Shown: positions 53,239 to 64,000 of the stretch, piece by piece
How the letters are laid out: every line of letters starts with the position of its first letter
Position numbering within the stretch: position 1 is the first letter of the stretch
Origin: Hortaea werneckii
Lineage: Eukaryota; Ascomycota; Dothideomycetes; Mycosphaerellales; Teratosphaeriaceae
Assembly (NCBI GenBank): GCA_037044905.1
Contig: JBAOKB010000159.1
Coordinates: 1 to 64,000, forward strand
Reading direction: 5' to 3'
Length of the DNA stretch: 64,000 bases
Translations under genes and position numbers: made by a program
Notes under the pieces: model-generated
Database searches by the model: none
The model's input: the letters and a program-made list of their open reading frames with translations, nothing else
Told to the model about the DNA's origin: nothing

Positions 53239-55910
53239 ATGTCGGACTACAGCTCCTCCAGGCTCTTGCATAGCGGTTTCGCAACCTTGACGATACTCAC
53301 GCTCGTAGGTCTGAACTTCTTCCTTGAGTTCCCAGCCATCTCCATGCGCCAGCTTCTGCCCTACCTTCCGGCACTGGCAACGGCACCAGCTCTTTCGAAG
53401 GCATATCATGAGGATGTCGGAGTACTTCGATATGTCAATCCGAAAATTGGAACGTACGGTATCACGCCGAACGGCAATGGCGGGATGATCCCATCGGTCT
53501 CAGTACCATTTGGCATGACCAGGTGGACTCCGCAGACCCGGGAGAACTTCATCTCACAGTGCCCTTATAACGATCTGGATACGCATATCCAAGGATTCCA
53601 AGCTACACATCAGCCTGCTATCTGGATGGGCGAGTCCGGACAGGTGGTTATCAATCCTGGAGTCGGCGACGTAAAGTCTCAATTTACTCAACGAGGGCAT
53701 TCATTCCGCAAAGAGGATGAAGTCAGCACTCCATATGTGTACGAAGTGACTTTGGACGCCGAGACCATAAACGCTGGTCATAATTTGACGGAGTCCATTT
53801 ATTCACCTGTACCCGGCGGCGGCCAGCCTGTGCCACCGGATGTCAGAGAGGGAGCAAATGGTCGGATACGTCGAGATGTAAGTCGATCAACTTGTTCGTA
53901 CGCTGAAAGATAATACTGACACGTACCGCAGGCTAAATTACACGAGGAAGTCATTGAATACCATCCCCTCATCCCAATACTGGACACTTTGGCACCGAGG
54001 CTGATGACTCTGGGACTATCGGCGTAGCATTGACAGCGACATCTCATGTTGGCTTTCTGCAATTCGACTTCAGTGAGACATGTTCCCGGTATAAAGATAA
54101 GGTTTCGGAGCGAGCTCCGTATGTCTTCATACAGGCCACTCGCCAGAACTGGACAGGGAGTATAAGTATTGATCCGGACAAGCGAGAAGTCAGCGGAAAT
54201 AACCCCCAGCGGCAAGACTATGCTCTAGGTCCGTCGAGAGCGCCGGGCTTCAGTGGCTATTTTGTGTCACGTTTCTCGGAGCCTTTCAACGCCTATGGAA
54301 TCACACATAAAGATCAGACGCTACACGGGTCGAACTCAGGAAATGGAGAGGATCTTGGGGCTTATGTGACATTCACCAATGCCACAAGACAAGTCGAAGT
54401 CCGTACCGCAGTCTCGTTTGTGAGTTTAGAACAGGCTCGGCGGAATCTAGACTTTGAAGTTTCAGACGACACCACCTTCCAGCAGGTTGTAGAAACCGTA
54501 AAGCAAGCCTGGCTTGACAAGTTGGGAAGGATCACAATTGAAGGCGTCAATGAAACAGATGCTGAACATGACCCACGGACCGTGTGGTACACCGGCCTCT
54601 TTCATGCCCTGCAATATCCAAACGACTTCTCGGAGCCATTGACTCGGGATGCCACTCGCAAGACTTTCTACAGTGGCTATACTGACAGTGTGCACACGTC
54701 GGATGATTCTTATTACCAATCATGGTCGATTTGGGATACCTACCGGGCAGAACATAGTCTGCTCACACTTTTTGCTCCAGAAAGGGTAAATAACATGATG
54801 CGTTCTCTGCTTCGAATCTACGAATGGGCTGGCTGGCTGCCAATGTGGGCTAATATTGTGGAAACAAACATCATGATTGGGACACACGTTGACGCCGTCT
54901 TTGCAAACGCTCTTTCGAGGGGTTTTAGAAGCTTCAACATCACCAAGGCCTGGGAGGCTGTCGAGAAGAATGCCTTCACTCCTCCAGTCAATGATACGGC
55001 GCTCTTATATTACGATAGGGAGCCGTATACCCCTGACGAGGTAAGAGCAGGCTTGACCCATTACCTGGATCATGGGTACGTCCCGAACGATAGGTGGGCG
55101 GAGAGTGCCTCGCGCACACTTGACTATGCCTTCGATGACTATGCTGCTGCAGTAGTAGCCGAGTATGCTGGCGATGAGACTGCAGTCAAGAAGCTTCGAC
55201 ATCGCAGTCAGAACTACCACAAAATCTTCAACACCAAGACAGGCTTCATGGAAGCGAAGAACGCCAACGGCACATGGGCCGGCAGCGAACAAGGATGGAC
55301 CGAAGGCGACGACTGGGTGTACACCTTCAACGTCATGCATGACCCAGAAGGCCTAGCTGAGATGATCGGCGGACCAGCGAAGCTGAAGGGCGAGACTGGA
55401 CGAGCACTTCCAGGGCGGCCACAACGATCACACGAACGAACCGTCACACCACGTCCCTTACCTCTACGCCGCCCTTGGATATCCAGCGTCAACGCAAACC
55501 TCACCCGTGCCATTGCAGCGACGGACTACAATGCCACAGCCGCCGGACTCAGCGGCAATGAGGACCTAGGCCAGATGAGCGCCTGGTATGTCTTCTCCGC
55601 GCTGGGGTTCTACCCTGTCAATCCTGCGTCGGACGAGTATATCGTCGGGGCACCGTTCTTCGAGAAAGTGACCATTCGCCTTCCCGCGGGAGCTGGTTCA
55701 GGAGGCGAGAGTGGACAGGAGCACGAATTAATGATAACGGCGCCCGGTGCCCCGACTATGCCGTTTGTGAAGAGCTTGCACGTTGATGGGAAGGCTGTCA
55801 ATCAGCCTGTCCTCACACATGGACAGATTGTTAGTGCGCGGCACATTGCATTTGAGATGGCTGATTCGCCTCAGTCATGGGGCACAAGGGATAGACAGAA
55901 CTCTGATTGA
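53239..55910 (+). CDS. GH92 alpha-mannosidase, secreted or membrane-anchored, frame breaks
   Basis: Begins MSDYSSSRLLHSGF with a hydrophobic signal/anchor segment (ATLTILTLVGLNFFLEF). The N-terminal domain opens VNPKIGTYGITPNGNGGMIPSVSVPFGM, a GH92 hallmark, with one intron near 53879-53930. The catalytic half has YTDSVHTSDDSYYQSWSIWDTYR and GNEDLGQMSAWYVFSALGFYPV. The conserved GGHNDHTNEPSHHVPYLY lies in another frame between 55397 and 55500, bracketed by two single-base changes; a third break, one C short, lies at 53965-53968. The enzyme removes alpha-mannose from N- or O-glycans in a calcium-dependent way. I consider it intact apart from consensus errors. Confidence 0.87.
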
Positions 55911-56452
55911 GATTGTGCAATAGATATCGTAAATGGCAGACGGCTATTGGAGTATGTTCTCAAAACTTTAGTCGGTCGTGATGGAAGTACCCTATCCATC
56001 TCAAGTGATTAGACGACCGACTGGTAATTGTCTTGCTTGCTTTAAGAAACCATTCCGGCTCGGGTCTCGCTTTGATAACACGATTACCACAATCTGCAGT
56101 CGTTTTGATTGGATCTACAGTAGCCGTCTGCAAAGGGAACTCATCCGGGGGTCAGTTGACTGCCAAGCCCGGTACTATAAGTAACACCCCCCCAAGTCAC
56201 TTTAGATGAGAAGGTTGTCGAGGGGTTTGTTCAACCGGCGGAAGAATTACCACCTTCTCCGTCCTCGCATGACGGTGAAAAGTCTTGAAGCTACAGTACT
56301 GTGTAGCCATAAGTGCAATTGGCAGGAGGCTTTGTACCTAGGTAGTGTAACCAAGATGTCTCTAGCCTCGAGCCTGGAAAGGCCGGGCGGGTACGTACCT
56401 GACAGACTCGAGATTGCCAACCTCATGCACTTTACTTCGAAACACCTTGGCG

Positions 56453-56453
<1 letters not shown>

Positions 56454-56483
<30 letters not shown>
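56454..56483. repeat. 30-base poly-G homopolymer
   Basis: An unbroken run of 30 G on +, far longer than any other homopolymer in the window. Its true length is uncertain with nanopore data. Confidence 0.8.
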
Positions 56484-56485
<2 letters not shown>

Positions 56486-56811
56486 TCTCCGTCCTGACTG
56501 CCTTATACACGCGCATGATACGTTACATGCACGGAGTGCGGTCTTCCGTCCTATCATCAGTATAGCCCCACATCAGTCAGAGGACTAGTAGACTAAGTAC
56601 GAGTTTCTGATTGCATGATTCGTGGAAGTGGACAAACATGAACTGTATCGTGTACCACCAGATCAATTTAAGGCTGCCTACGACCTTTAAAGGGTACAGT
56701 ATTCCATAGACTCAATTTAGTTGCGCCCTTGCTGCATCGTTATACGGAGCGGGGTAACAGTGCATTTGGTCCCAAGTTGCAAAGGGCATGTTCCAGTCGC
56801 TCCTCAGGAAT

Positions 56812-56820
56812 CATATAAAA
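56812..56820 (+). promoter_or_regulatory. Probable TATA box of the pectate lyase gene
   Basis: CATATAAAAG centred near 56816, about 85 bp upstream of the ATG at 56903, a usual distance for an inducible fungal gene. Confidence 0.4.
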
Positions 56821-56902
56821 GAGCCCGCTGTCATGCTCTCGATAGCCTTCATCCTCAAACGGATAATATCAATCTTCAGAGCCGTATCGATCATTTTCAA
56901 AA

Positions 56903-57861
56903 ATGAAGTTCTCAATCTTCGCCCTTGCAGCGCTCTCCTCTTTGACGACTTGGGCAGGCGACCTAGTCCCTCGGCAAAGCAGTGGTCCAGTTGGTTATGC
57001 CAGTCTGAACGGCGGCACCACAGGCGGAGCGGGCGGTAAGACTGTCACCGTCTCTACGTATGCCGACCTAGTGGCAGCGGTGGAAGATGAAGCACCGACT
57101 ATTGTCTACGTCAAAGGCAAGCTCAGCGGCCCCGACAAGATCCGTGTAGGCAGCAACAAATCCATCCTGGGTCTCGATTCTTCTTCCGGCCTCAACGGGG
57201 TCGGTCTGTTTCTGCGAAACTCCAAAAACGTCATCATCCGCAACCTGGCCATCAGCAAGGTGCGCACAGGGGATGCGGGCGGCGACGCCATCGGCGTCCA
57301 AGAGTCGACCAACATTTGGATTGACCACTGCGATCTGTCCTCGGATCTGACGTCGGGTAAGGACTATTACGACGGACTAGCCGACTTCTCGCACGGCGCC
57401 GACTGGATCACGGTCAGCAACACGTACTTCCACGACCACTTCAAAGCCTCGCTCGTCGGACACAGCGACAACAACGCCGGCGAGGACAAGGGGAAACTGC
57501 ACATCACATATGCCAACAACTACTGGAAAAACATCAACAGCCGCATGCCGCTGCTCCGATTCGGCACTGCGCACGTCTTCAACTCGGTCTTCGACGGCGG
57601 GTCGACGGCAGTCAACACGCGCATGGGCGCGCAGGCGCTCGTCGAGAGCAGCGTCTTCAAGAATGTGGAGCGCGCCATCTTGTCCATTGATTCGAAGGAA
57701 GTCGGGTATGCGGTCAGCAGGGACAATATCCTCAACGGGGCTACGGATGAGGCGCCCGGGGGACTTTGACTAGCGTGCCGTACTCGTACTCTGTGTTTGG
57801 GAGCGCCAATGTTGTCAACGCTGTGGTGGGGAAGGCCGGGAATACCCTGAAATTGGGCTGA
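56903..57861 (+). CDS. Secreted pectate lyase, PL1 family, one frame break near the C-terminus
   Basis: Signal peptide MKFSIFALAALSSLTTWA, then a parallel beta-helix lyase of about 319 residues. Landmarks are VIIRNLAISKV, the WIDHCDLSSD calcium/substrate segment, DGLADFSHGADWITVSNTYFHDH, SLVGHSDNN and the catalytic-Arg region NINSRMPLLRFGTAHVFN. It cleaves polygalacturonate by beta-elimination during plant tissue breakdown. At 57758-57762 the G run is one short: adding a G converts GGL-stop to GGTLTSVPYSYSVFGSANVVNAVVG, which runs to the stop at 57859-57861. No intron seen. Confidence 0.92.
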
Positions 57862-58378
57862 TGATTCAGGGATTTATGCAGGTGATGACCGGCACAGTGA
57901 AGGTTCGCAGTTCTGTTCCGCCTCCTCGTCGTGACGCCGGGCTTGGAGGTGGTTCCTTGTGCCAACGGTGCCGTATCAACGAGATTGAGAAGGTGTTGAG
58001 CTTTTGGTGCCTATTTATAAGTCCAGTCGATACAGTGTATTATTCCGGTATCGCTTCATTCTCAATTTTTGACACAGTGTTCGTAAGTTGGTGAAAGCAG
58101 ATGTGTTGGATGTGTTGAGTTGCGTTTCTCAGCCTTGACCTAGGTGTCACGGCAGTGGCCATTTTTCAACTGTATCAGGTCTAGTCAACAAACGCTGTGG
58201 GAAGCGAGTGAAGAATCACGAGGTGTGTCAGTCCGGAACATTGCCTGATGGTGAGCTTCGACGGCGTCGAATGCCGCATCCCACTTTCTGCGCTCGGGCC
58301 ACTGTGCTGTCATCCATCCCACTTTCATAGAGCCGCACATTGCAGACAGAACAATGAGTCCACAGTCAACACTACACC
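57862..58378. other. Intergenic
   Basis: 517 bp with no supported gene. Confidence 0.5.
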
Positions 58379-59661
58379 ATGCCTTCAATACCACAGAAGC
58401 CCCAGACGGAGGATTCGAAAACCTTTGATCCGGACAAATACTTCGAAGCCTGGGGCAAAGAGGAAATTCAACCGCCGTACGACAATGACTTCCGCAAGTT
58501 CATCATCCGAACATTTGGATTGCCGATCCGAGACGACTATGGCTACATGGCGCAGCATGCCGAGGTGACCTTGTTGAATGTCCAGGCACGCATATCGAAG
58601 TGGGAAGGCAGAATGGAATGCACGCGTGGTATCGGGACATTGAGGGCAATGTGGTAAGTCATACTGCTCAGCGCAAGACATTACCATCATCTCATTCGAC
58701 ACACAGTGATTTCTGAGACGATTGAAAAATACGCAGAGAGAATCACCGACGGGCGCAGACATCGCCGCCTACACCGACATCTTCCGTCCTACGACCTCAA
58801 CATCCAAGGCTCTGACGGCGCTCGGGTCCAATGCGAAGAAGGACTCTATCCGAGCCGATATCGCCAAACACCTCCAAGCCAACTACCACCCTCCATCGCC
58901 CGAGAGCAAGCTGGTGGTGAACAAGACGAAGAACCATGTCAACCCTTACTTCGATCTCTGGGCGTGGACGAATCAGAACTTGGAATGGGCAGGCCCGGAG
59001 GAGCGAACCGCGTTTGTGAGACAGTCGCATGCCATCCTGCCGGTGCTCTATCATCACTTTGGCTGTGTATGTCCTTCTTACGAGTCTCTGGAGCTCATCC
59101 GCCAAGCTGCGAAGGGCAGGAAGGTAGTAGATATGGGCAGCGGTAACGGGTATTGGACGTACATGCTGAGGAGGATGGAGCCCGGCAGTAAGAAGGAGAA
59201 GAAGCTTGATGTCATCCCTATTGACAATGGCATGAGCGAGTGGAGGACTATGTGGGTCGGTGGGACGGTCGAGGCGGACGGGGTGGAGTGGCTGAAGAAG
59301 AATGACGGTGCGAAGGACAGCGTGTTATTGATGGTCTACCCTACTGTTGGTGGAGAGTTTACGAAGAGGATGGTGGACGCCTATGGTAAGGCAGCCTTTG
59401 CCTGGATGGTGAGTGTGCAATCTTGGGAGTCTGACGCTAACCTGTTATGCAGATGGCACCACCATTTTCTGTGCTGGGACGCAGAACGCCTCTGGCTTTA
59501 CAGCATTCGCAAAGGAGACGATCGCAGATTGGATGGCGCGCGAACGGCCGGAATGGCGTCTGGGGCTGCAAGTGCCCATACCCAGCTTCGCTGGCAAAGA
59601 TGAAGCACTTTTCATGTTTGAGAAGAATGGCGATGCTGTTAAGGGTGGTGGATCTGCCTAG
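58379..59661 (+). CDS. Fungal SAM-methyltransferase-like protein of unknown function, frame breaks
   Basis: Begins MPSIPQKPQTEDSKTFDP. The core has NPYFDLWAWTNQNLEWAGPEERTAF, HFGCVCPSYESLELI and the SAM-loop-like VVDMGSGNGYWTYMLRR, then PIDNGMSEWRTMWVG and, after an intron at 59386-59452 with a GCTAAC branch site, DGTTIFCAGTQNASGF and SFAGKDEALFMFEKN. Single-base changes in A runs near 58617 (RME-MHAWYRDIEGN) and 58725-58729 (SETIENTQRESPTGAD), perhaps with an adjusted splice site near 58652, are needed to join the N-terminal part. The glycine loop fits class I methyltransferases, but substrate and activity are unknown. Confidence 0.7.
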
Positions 59662-60751
59662 CTAATTACCTGACATGCGTCTGATGGTCCTCGCAGCCGT
59701 TGTGATATGATGATCCGGCTCATCAGCCTGCCTTAACCTGGTTGATTATTGTTCCGATGCAATAAGTCTCGGATGCTTCTGGTCAGCCCATATAAGCCTC
59801 TGAGTCGTTACCAGGCACGAGGTAAATGAGCACCACAATATTGAAGCCCAAAAATCATTGCTCATAGCATATCGCTGTGCAATAAGTTCTCTTGTGTTTC
59901 TGAGAGGCCCTACAGTCTCATCAGACCATTGACTCAATTGAAGCTGTAGCATGATAGCGGTTGATAGCATCGAAGGACAGCCAGTTGCTCCAGCACGTGT
60001 TCCACATCCATTGACCGTGTAACTTTAGACGGATGGCTGTCACAAACGCACAAGGTTTACCCAGGTACTTCCCGTCTCCAGACTGTGAGATTCAATTTGG
60101 GTTTAAACGTGCAGAATGTAAGCCACAAATGGCTCGCTTCTTGCCCGACTTGGCCGTGACACTTTGGAGCTTATGCAGGAACAGCCGCTTGGCAATACAG
60201 ACAACTACATGCGCTACGCAGACGGCAGAACCATCCGAGCGGGGAAAAGGTTCACATCTCATCGAAAGGAATCCAATCGCCAGAGTCAATGATCACATCT
60301 CACAGGACATGCCGTCGACTCTACCTACCGCTTTCAAGCGCCACGCCCACGGGGACAACTCCACCCACGAGGCCATGGGAACTGCTATAGGTCCCAAAGT
60401 ATTTCTCCTACGGACTTCGCTTAAACGGGAACCAGGTACACAGCGAATGGAGCGTCGTCGTACAGGCCGTCTGCAAGCTTTCAAAGTTCACCATCCCGGA
60501 CATATCTCATCATCCATGGCTTGCGCTCCTCCAGGTCCAGGCTTCTGAGCCGTCTTGGGAGGCTCAGCTATGATGACTTCCATCCATCCTGCTGGCAAAA
60601 AGCCGCGGAGATTTGACGAGGTGCATATGGTATAAAGTGACTGAGCTCCTCGCTCGTATTCCAGTCTCGAAAGTAAACCTCAGTACCTTCCTCCCATCAA
60701 CTTTCGTATTCTCCAACGCCTTCTTCGCACATCTAACAACACAACGCAACA
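59662..60751. other. Intergenic
   Basis: 1.09 kb without a recognised gene. The last 100 bp are a C/T-rich leader before the CFEM gene. Confidence 0.5.
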
Positions 60752-61409
60752 ATGAAGGCCTTCCTTTCTCTGGCCGTTGCGGCCTCCATCTCCCTCTCCG
60801 AGGCATTGATCTACAACAAGACGGCCGCCTACGCGCCAGGCAACTACGAAAAGTACAAGTGCATCACCACCGAGGACATCAACGACATGTTCCCTGCCTG
60901 TCTCCGCCAATGCCAGCGCGACGCCAACAGCCAGGACGGCTGCGCGTACAACGACTTTGCCTGCCACTGCGCCAACTATGACGTGTACTCACCTGTACGT
61001 ATTCCTTTTTTGCTTGAACTCACCTTCCCCCCAATAGCTCCCTCACTAACACATTTCGCTCCAGCTCGTCGAGGAATGCGCCTTCCCACCCGAGCTCGGT
61101 GGCACAGGCAACTGCACCCTGCCGGAGCTAGGCCAGGCCCGGCAAGTCGTCACGGACTTGTGCAACTTCTTCAACGCGACAGGCTACACCGCCTCCGCCG
61201 AGTGCGGCCACGGCTGGTGCGGCGGCGAGGAGAAGCACGGAGGCGGATGGGACGGTCGTAAGGGCGGCTGGGGCGGTCGTAGGGGAGGCCGTCACGGCGG
61301 TTGGGGCGGAAAGGGAGGCCCTCGTGATACTGCTGACGGCTGCTACGACCTCTCCCCCGAAATGACCTTCAACTTGATTGCGGAGCAGGATATTACGATC
61401 TCGTACTAA
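60752..61409 (+). CDS. Secreted CFEM-like cysteine-rich protein with Gly/Trp/His tail
   Basis: Exons 60752-60994 and 61065-61409 (intron 70 nt with a CTAAC branch site), 195 residues. The signal peptide MKAFLSLAVAASISLSEA is followed by a CFEM-like cysteine array: YKC, FPACLRQC, DGCAYNDFACHC, EECAFP, NCTLP and DLCNFF, in the usual spacing with the conserved Asp in NDFACHC that binds haem iron in the family. The C-terminal tail is an unusual Gly/Trp/Arg/His-rich low-complexity stretch (GGWGGRRGGRHGGWGG), then DLSPEMTFNLIAEQ. No GPI-anchor signal is visible. A role in haem/iron uptake or as a host-facing effector is inferred. Confidence 0.82.
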
Positions 61410-62324
61410 GGGGCTCTGTGAAGATCGCAAAAGGGGCAGGATTTCGTAGTCTCAGTAATTAGGCTTATATGCATGACAACCGCGAACTAATATCATCTTG
61501 AGCTTGACTCTCTTTCGCCTTGTAATTATTTTTTTGGACATGTCGCGTGATATTGACGTATCGATATCGAAGGGATTTGAGGACGGTTTCGATCGGCCTT
61601 AGTAATTAGCACTTTTGCATAAAGAGGCGTCATTAGCAGTGATAATGCGGTCTGTCCACAATTCATGCAAGCCATCTTTTCAGAGATTCGACGATCCCTT
61701 CAACCTGCCGCCACGACACCCCACATGTCTTGAGACAAACTTGTCAGGGGATAGATTCTAACCTCTGCTTGTCTTGCTGCGCGGCCGGTTATGAACAGAC
61801 TAATAAAAACGGTGTCCTTTTGGACCAAGGCACTGCAACCAAAGGGCCCTGTAGCACCAAAAGCAAGCGCCAGCGCTGGAAAAGCAATCGACCGCCAGAC
61901 GATGCGCTCTGTACGAACAAGGTGATCGGCGATTTGGGAACGAACACCAGCTGCTCAGGAGATGAAGATTGACACAAATGGCAGTGCGGATAGCAGAGGG
62001 GAACTCCCTGGCGTTCAATGCCATTCGTGTTCGTTCCTCCAAATCAAGGGACGGTTCTCTCTCACGCCGCCTGCTGTCGCACAGATCATACTCTGACAAA
62101 AGGTCTCCGGACTCAAAGGCCACAAAGCCTTCCACATATTAAGGGCTCGATTGTAACGACACTGTAGGAGCTCGAGTCGTTCGTGAACTACAACAAACTA
62201 GACGCACCTTCGCAACGATACGCACATAGCTCGCGACATACATTCTCGGGATCTGGAAGGGAGGCCATGAACCGGAATGCGGCGCGGCACATCCAACAAC
62301 GTCTGCTTGATGAACTACATCCAT
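61410..62324. other. Intergenic
   Basis: 915 bp between convergent genes with no supported coding sequence. Confidence 0.5.
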
Positions 62325-63912
62325 TCATGAACCCCGTTGATACTTACTCATGCCCCTCAACTTCGGGCCCCAAACGTAAAAACACCAGGGGATAGGCGTA
62401 CACGCCAGACTAATAAACGCCAACAGACTAGTTGCCCAGCCAATACCGAGACGCTCATACATCTGCACCACAAACAGCGGGAAGGCAGTGCCCAATACAT
62501 ATCGTGCCAAGTTATTCGATCCCATGGCGGAAGCGCCATACATGGGCCATAGAAGTCCATCAGGTAGAGCGTAGCAGACATGAAGATGAGTAGGTTGCCG
62601 CAGCCGAAGACCGCCTCAGCTACGACCGGCGCCATCCAATGCACGGAGCTGTGCGCGGACCATCCGAACCAGAAGAGCGAGATGGGGAGGCAGATGGACC
62701 CGATCATGGCCGGGTACAGACGGGCTTCTGGGTTTACTCTTCCGCCTTGTCCGGCTGCTATGGACTTTTGGACCTGGCGTTTGAAGATCAACTTCGAGAA
62801 GGTGATGATGAGTGCGCATCCGACGATGCATCCAGCACCAAGTCCGAGGAAAGGTGAGGCCCGTGGATCGGATGCCGAAGCTGTAGATCTGTTCGAAGAC
62901 GTAGGGGAAGGCTGCGAAGAAGGCGTAGAGCATGGCGAAGTTGATGGCGACGTAGGCGGTGAATAAGCCGACGACGGGCTCAACGAGCGTCATATGGATG
63001 GGTCTAGTGAGGGTGGATCTGGCGAAGAAGGCTGCAGCCTGCAGAGGGGTACGACCTGATTGCTTAGGTGGCAGGCCGCGCTCGTTTCGCCCGCTTCTTG
63101 AGAATGGCGGATTTATAGGTCTCGTTCATTCCAAGGGCGGGAGTGAGACCGGCGACGGTGAAGAACAGCAGAACCCACTCAGTCCATCGCCATCCATAAG
63201 CCCAGACCGCGTATCCACCTACCAAAGGCCCAATGGCCGGGCCGAGAAAGGGAGTAGTGACATAGATCGCCATAGGCACAGCCCTCTCATTCGGCCTCCA
63301 AACGTCCGACAAAGTCGCCGATCCGATCGACAAACCAGGACTCCCAAACACCCCCGCAAAGAACCGACAGATGGTCAAAGCAGCAAAACTCTGCGAGAAC
63401 CCTGAACCGAGAATGAACAGAGCGAAAATGGGTATAGCGACAAGGTACACCGCCCGGCGACCCAACTGCTCCGAAGTAGGCGCAGCGAGCATCGGACCGC
63501 ATGCGAGACCGAGCACGTAGAGCACGTAGGGAAGAAGAGAGACTTCCCTCGAGACTCCAAATTCCCGCATTACGTCTTCACGGCCGGGCGTGTAGATGGA
63601 GGATCCTAGGGTGCAGACTAGTGCTATGGAGGCGGGGATGAAGGTATGGTACCATTTCTTCCAGAGGGGCCAGTTCAAGGGGTTTCCCGGATCGTCTGGG
63701 CCGTCGAAGTCGTCGCAGGTTGGTGGCGGGTTTTGATGAGCTTCGTTTGCTGGGCCAGTGAAGGCAGGTTGGGTGGTTGCATTTGGCTGATGTGGTCCTG
63801 GCTGCTGTGCATCTTCGGCTATTGAGTCCGGTCTGCTTTCATCGCCCTTCTCGACATCCTTGTTGTCGTAGACCGAGCTCATCCGGCTCGTCTGGTGGGA
63901 TTCTGGATCCAT
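62325..63912 (-). CDS. MFS multidrug-type transporter (DHA1-like), frame breaks
   Basis: Starts MDPESHQTSRMSSVYDNKDVE at 63912. The lead-in DPGNPLNWPLWKKWYHTF and the helices SLLPYVLYVLGLACGPMLAAP, SEQLGRRAVYLV, FFAGVFGSPGLSIGSATLSDVW and FLGPAIGPLVGGYAVWAYGWRWTEW place it with fungal DHA1 exporters. Past residue ~280 the frame must change near 63074-63080 (to LPPKQSGRTPLQAAAFF), at 62850-62852 (TGLTF to LGLGAGCIVG) and at 62544-62546 (MDFYG to MYGASAMG); conserved helices resume each time and the end is GMSKYQRGS. The 5' neighbour lies outside the window. Confidence 0.84.
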
Positions 63913-64000
63913 GGTGCTATAAAAACGAGTACATGTGCGGTGGGAAATGGGACATCCATGCGGAAAGCACAAGGGAACGCTGTGATGTGTGGGTAGAGAA
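63913..64000. other. Upstream region of the last MFS gene
   Basis: Only 88 bp remain in the window; nothing further can be said. Confidence 0.5.

Larger units (their letters stand above)
55911..56902. other. Intergenic with a long poly-G tract
   Basis: About 990 bp without a gene, ending in the pectate lyase promoter, where a CATATAAAAG TATA-like box occurs about 85 bp before the ATG. A 30-G homopolymer lies at 56454-56483. Confidence 0.55.

Noticed and set aside
60033..60548. 171-codon plus-strand open frame upstream of the CFEM gene
   Set aside because: No recognisable domain, irregular composition and no intron signals; treated as chance.

Overview
The window is the end of a chromosome or contig from a filamentous ascomycete (Pezizomycotina, perhaps Dothideomycetes; the class is a guess). 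The evidence is a CCCTAA telomere, short introns of about 50-75 nt with GT..CTAAC/CTGAC..AG signals, a DASH-complex Ask1, a Zn2Cys6 regulator, a CFEM protein, a fungal PTH11/rhodopsin-like membrane protein and an SNF-type symporter. The first 46 bases are not genomic. They match the layout of an Oxford Nanopore native-barcoding adapter (flank, 24-nt barcode, flank) joined directly to the telomere, so the assembly used nanopore reads. This matters for the rest of the annotation, because many genes carry single-base gains or losses, mostly in short homopolymers, after which conserved protein continues in another frame. I read most of these as consensus errors, not dead genes, and give their positions.

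Layout. 1-12 kb is subtelomeric: adapter, telomere, a 39-bp repeated element, an intact 1700-residue telomere-linked RecQ helicase transcribed toward the telomere, an O-methyltransferase with an in-frame stop, a decayed protein-kinase relic, long stretches with no gene, and an HhH-GPD DNA glycosylase. 12-20 kb holds a PRISE-like reductase, a rhodopsin-domain membrane protein, a sodium:neurotransmitter-type symporter and a Rieske/DUF455 fusion. 20-35 kb is a core-gene block: Ask1, a mitochondrial-type SDR, a large PRPP synthetase, a secreted DUF4185 protein, MCM3 and a Cic1/Utp30-like ribosome-biogenesis protein. 35-50 kb is regulatory and transport: a Zn2Cys6 factor, an ABC-B full transporter, an MFS drug-type transporter, a pirin and an MFS anion/allantoate-type transporter. 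50-64 kb is catabolic and secreted: an SDR, a FAD-linked amine oxidase, a GH92 mannosidase, a PL1 pectate lyase, a fungal methyltransferase-like protein, a CFEM protein and a last MFS transporter.

How the genes relate. No complete secondary-metabolite cluster is visible. The strongest functional links are the cell-cycle pair Ask1 and MCM3, each with an ACGCGT (MCB) box upstream, and the run of sugar/amine-handling genes at 50-58 kb (FAD amine oxidase divergent from GH92, then PL1), which suits plant- or polysaccharide-associated growth. The Rieske/DUF455 fusion and the telomere-linked helicase are the most distinctive proteins. I saw no CRISPR array, rRNA or convincing tRNA gene.
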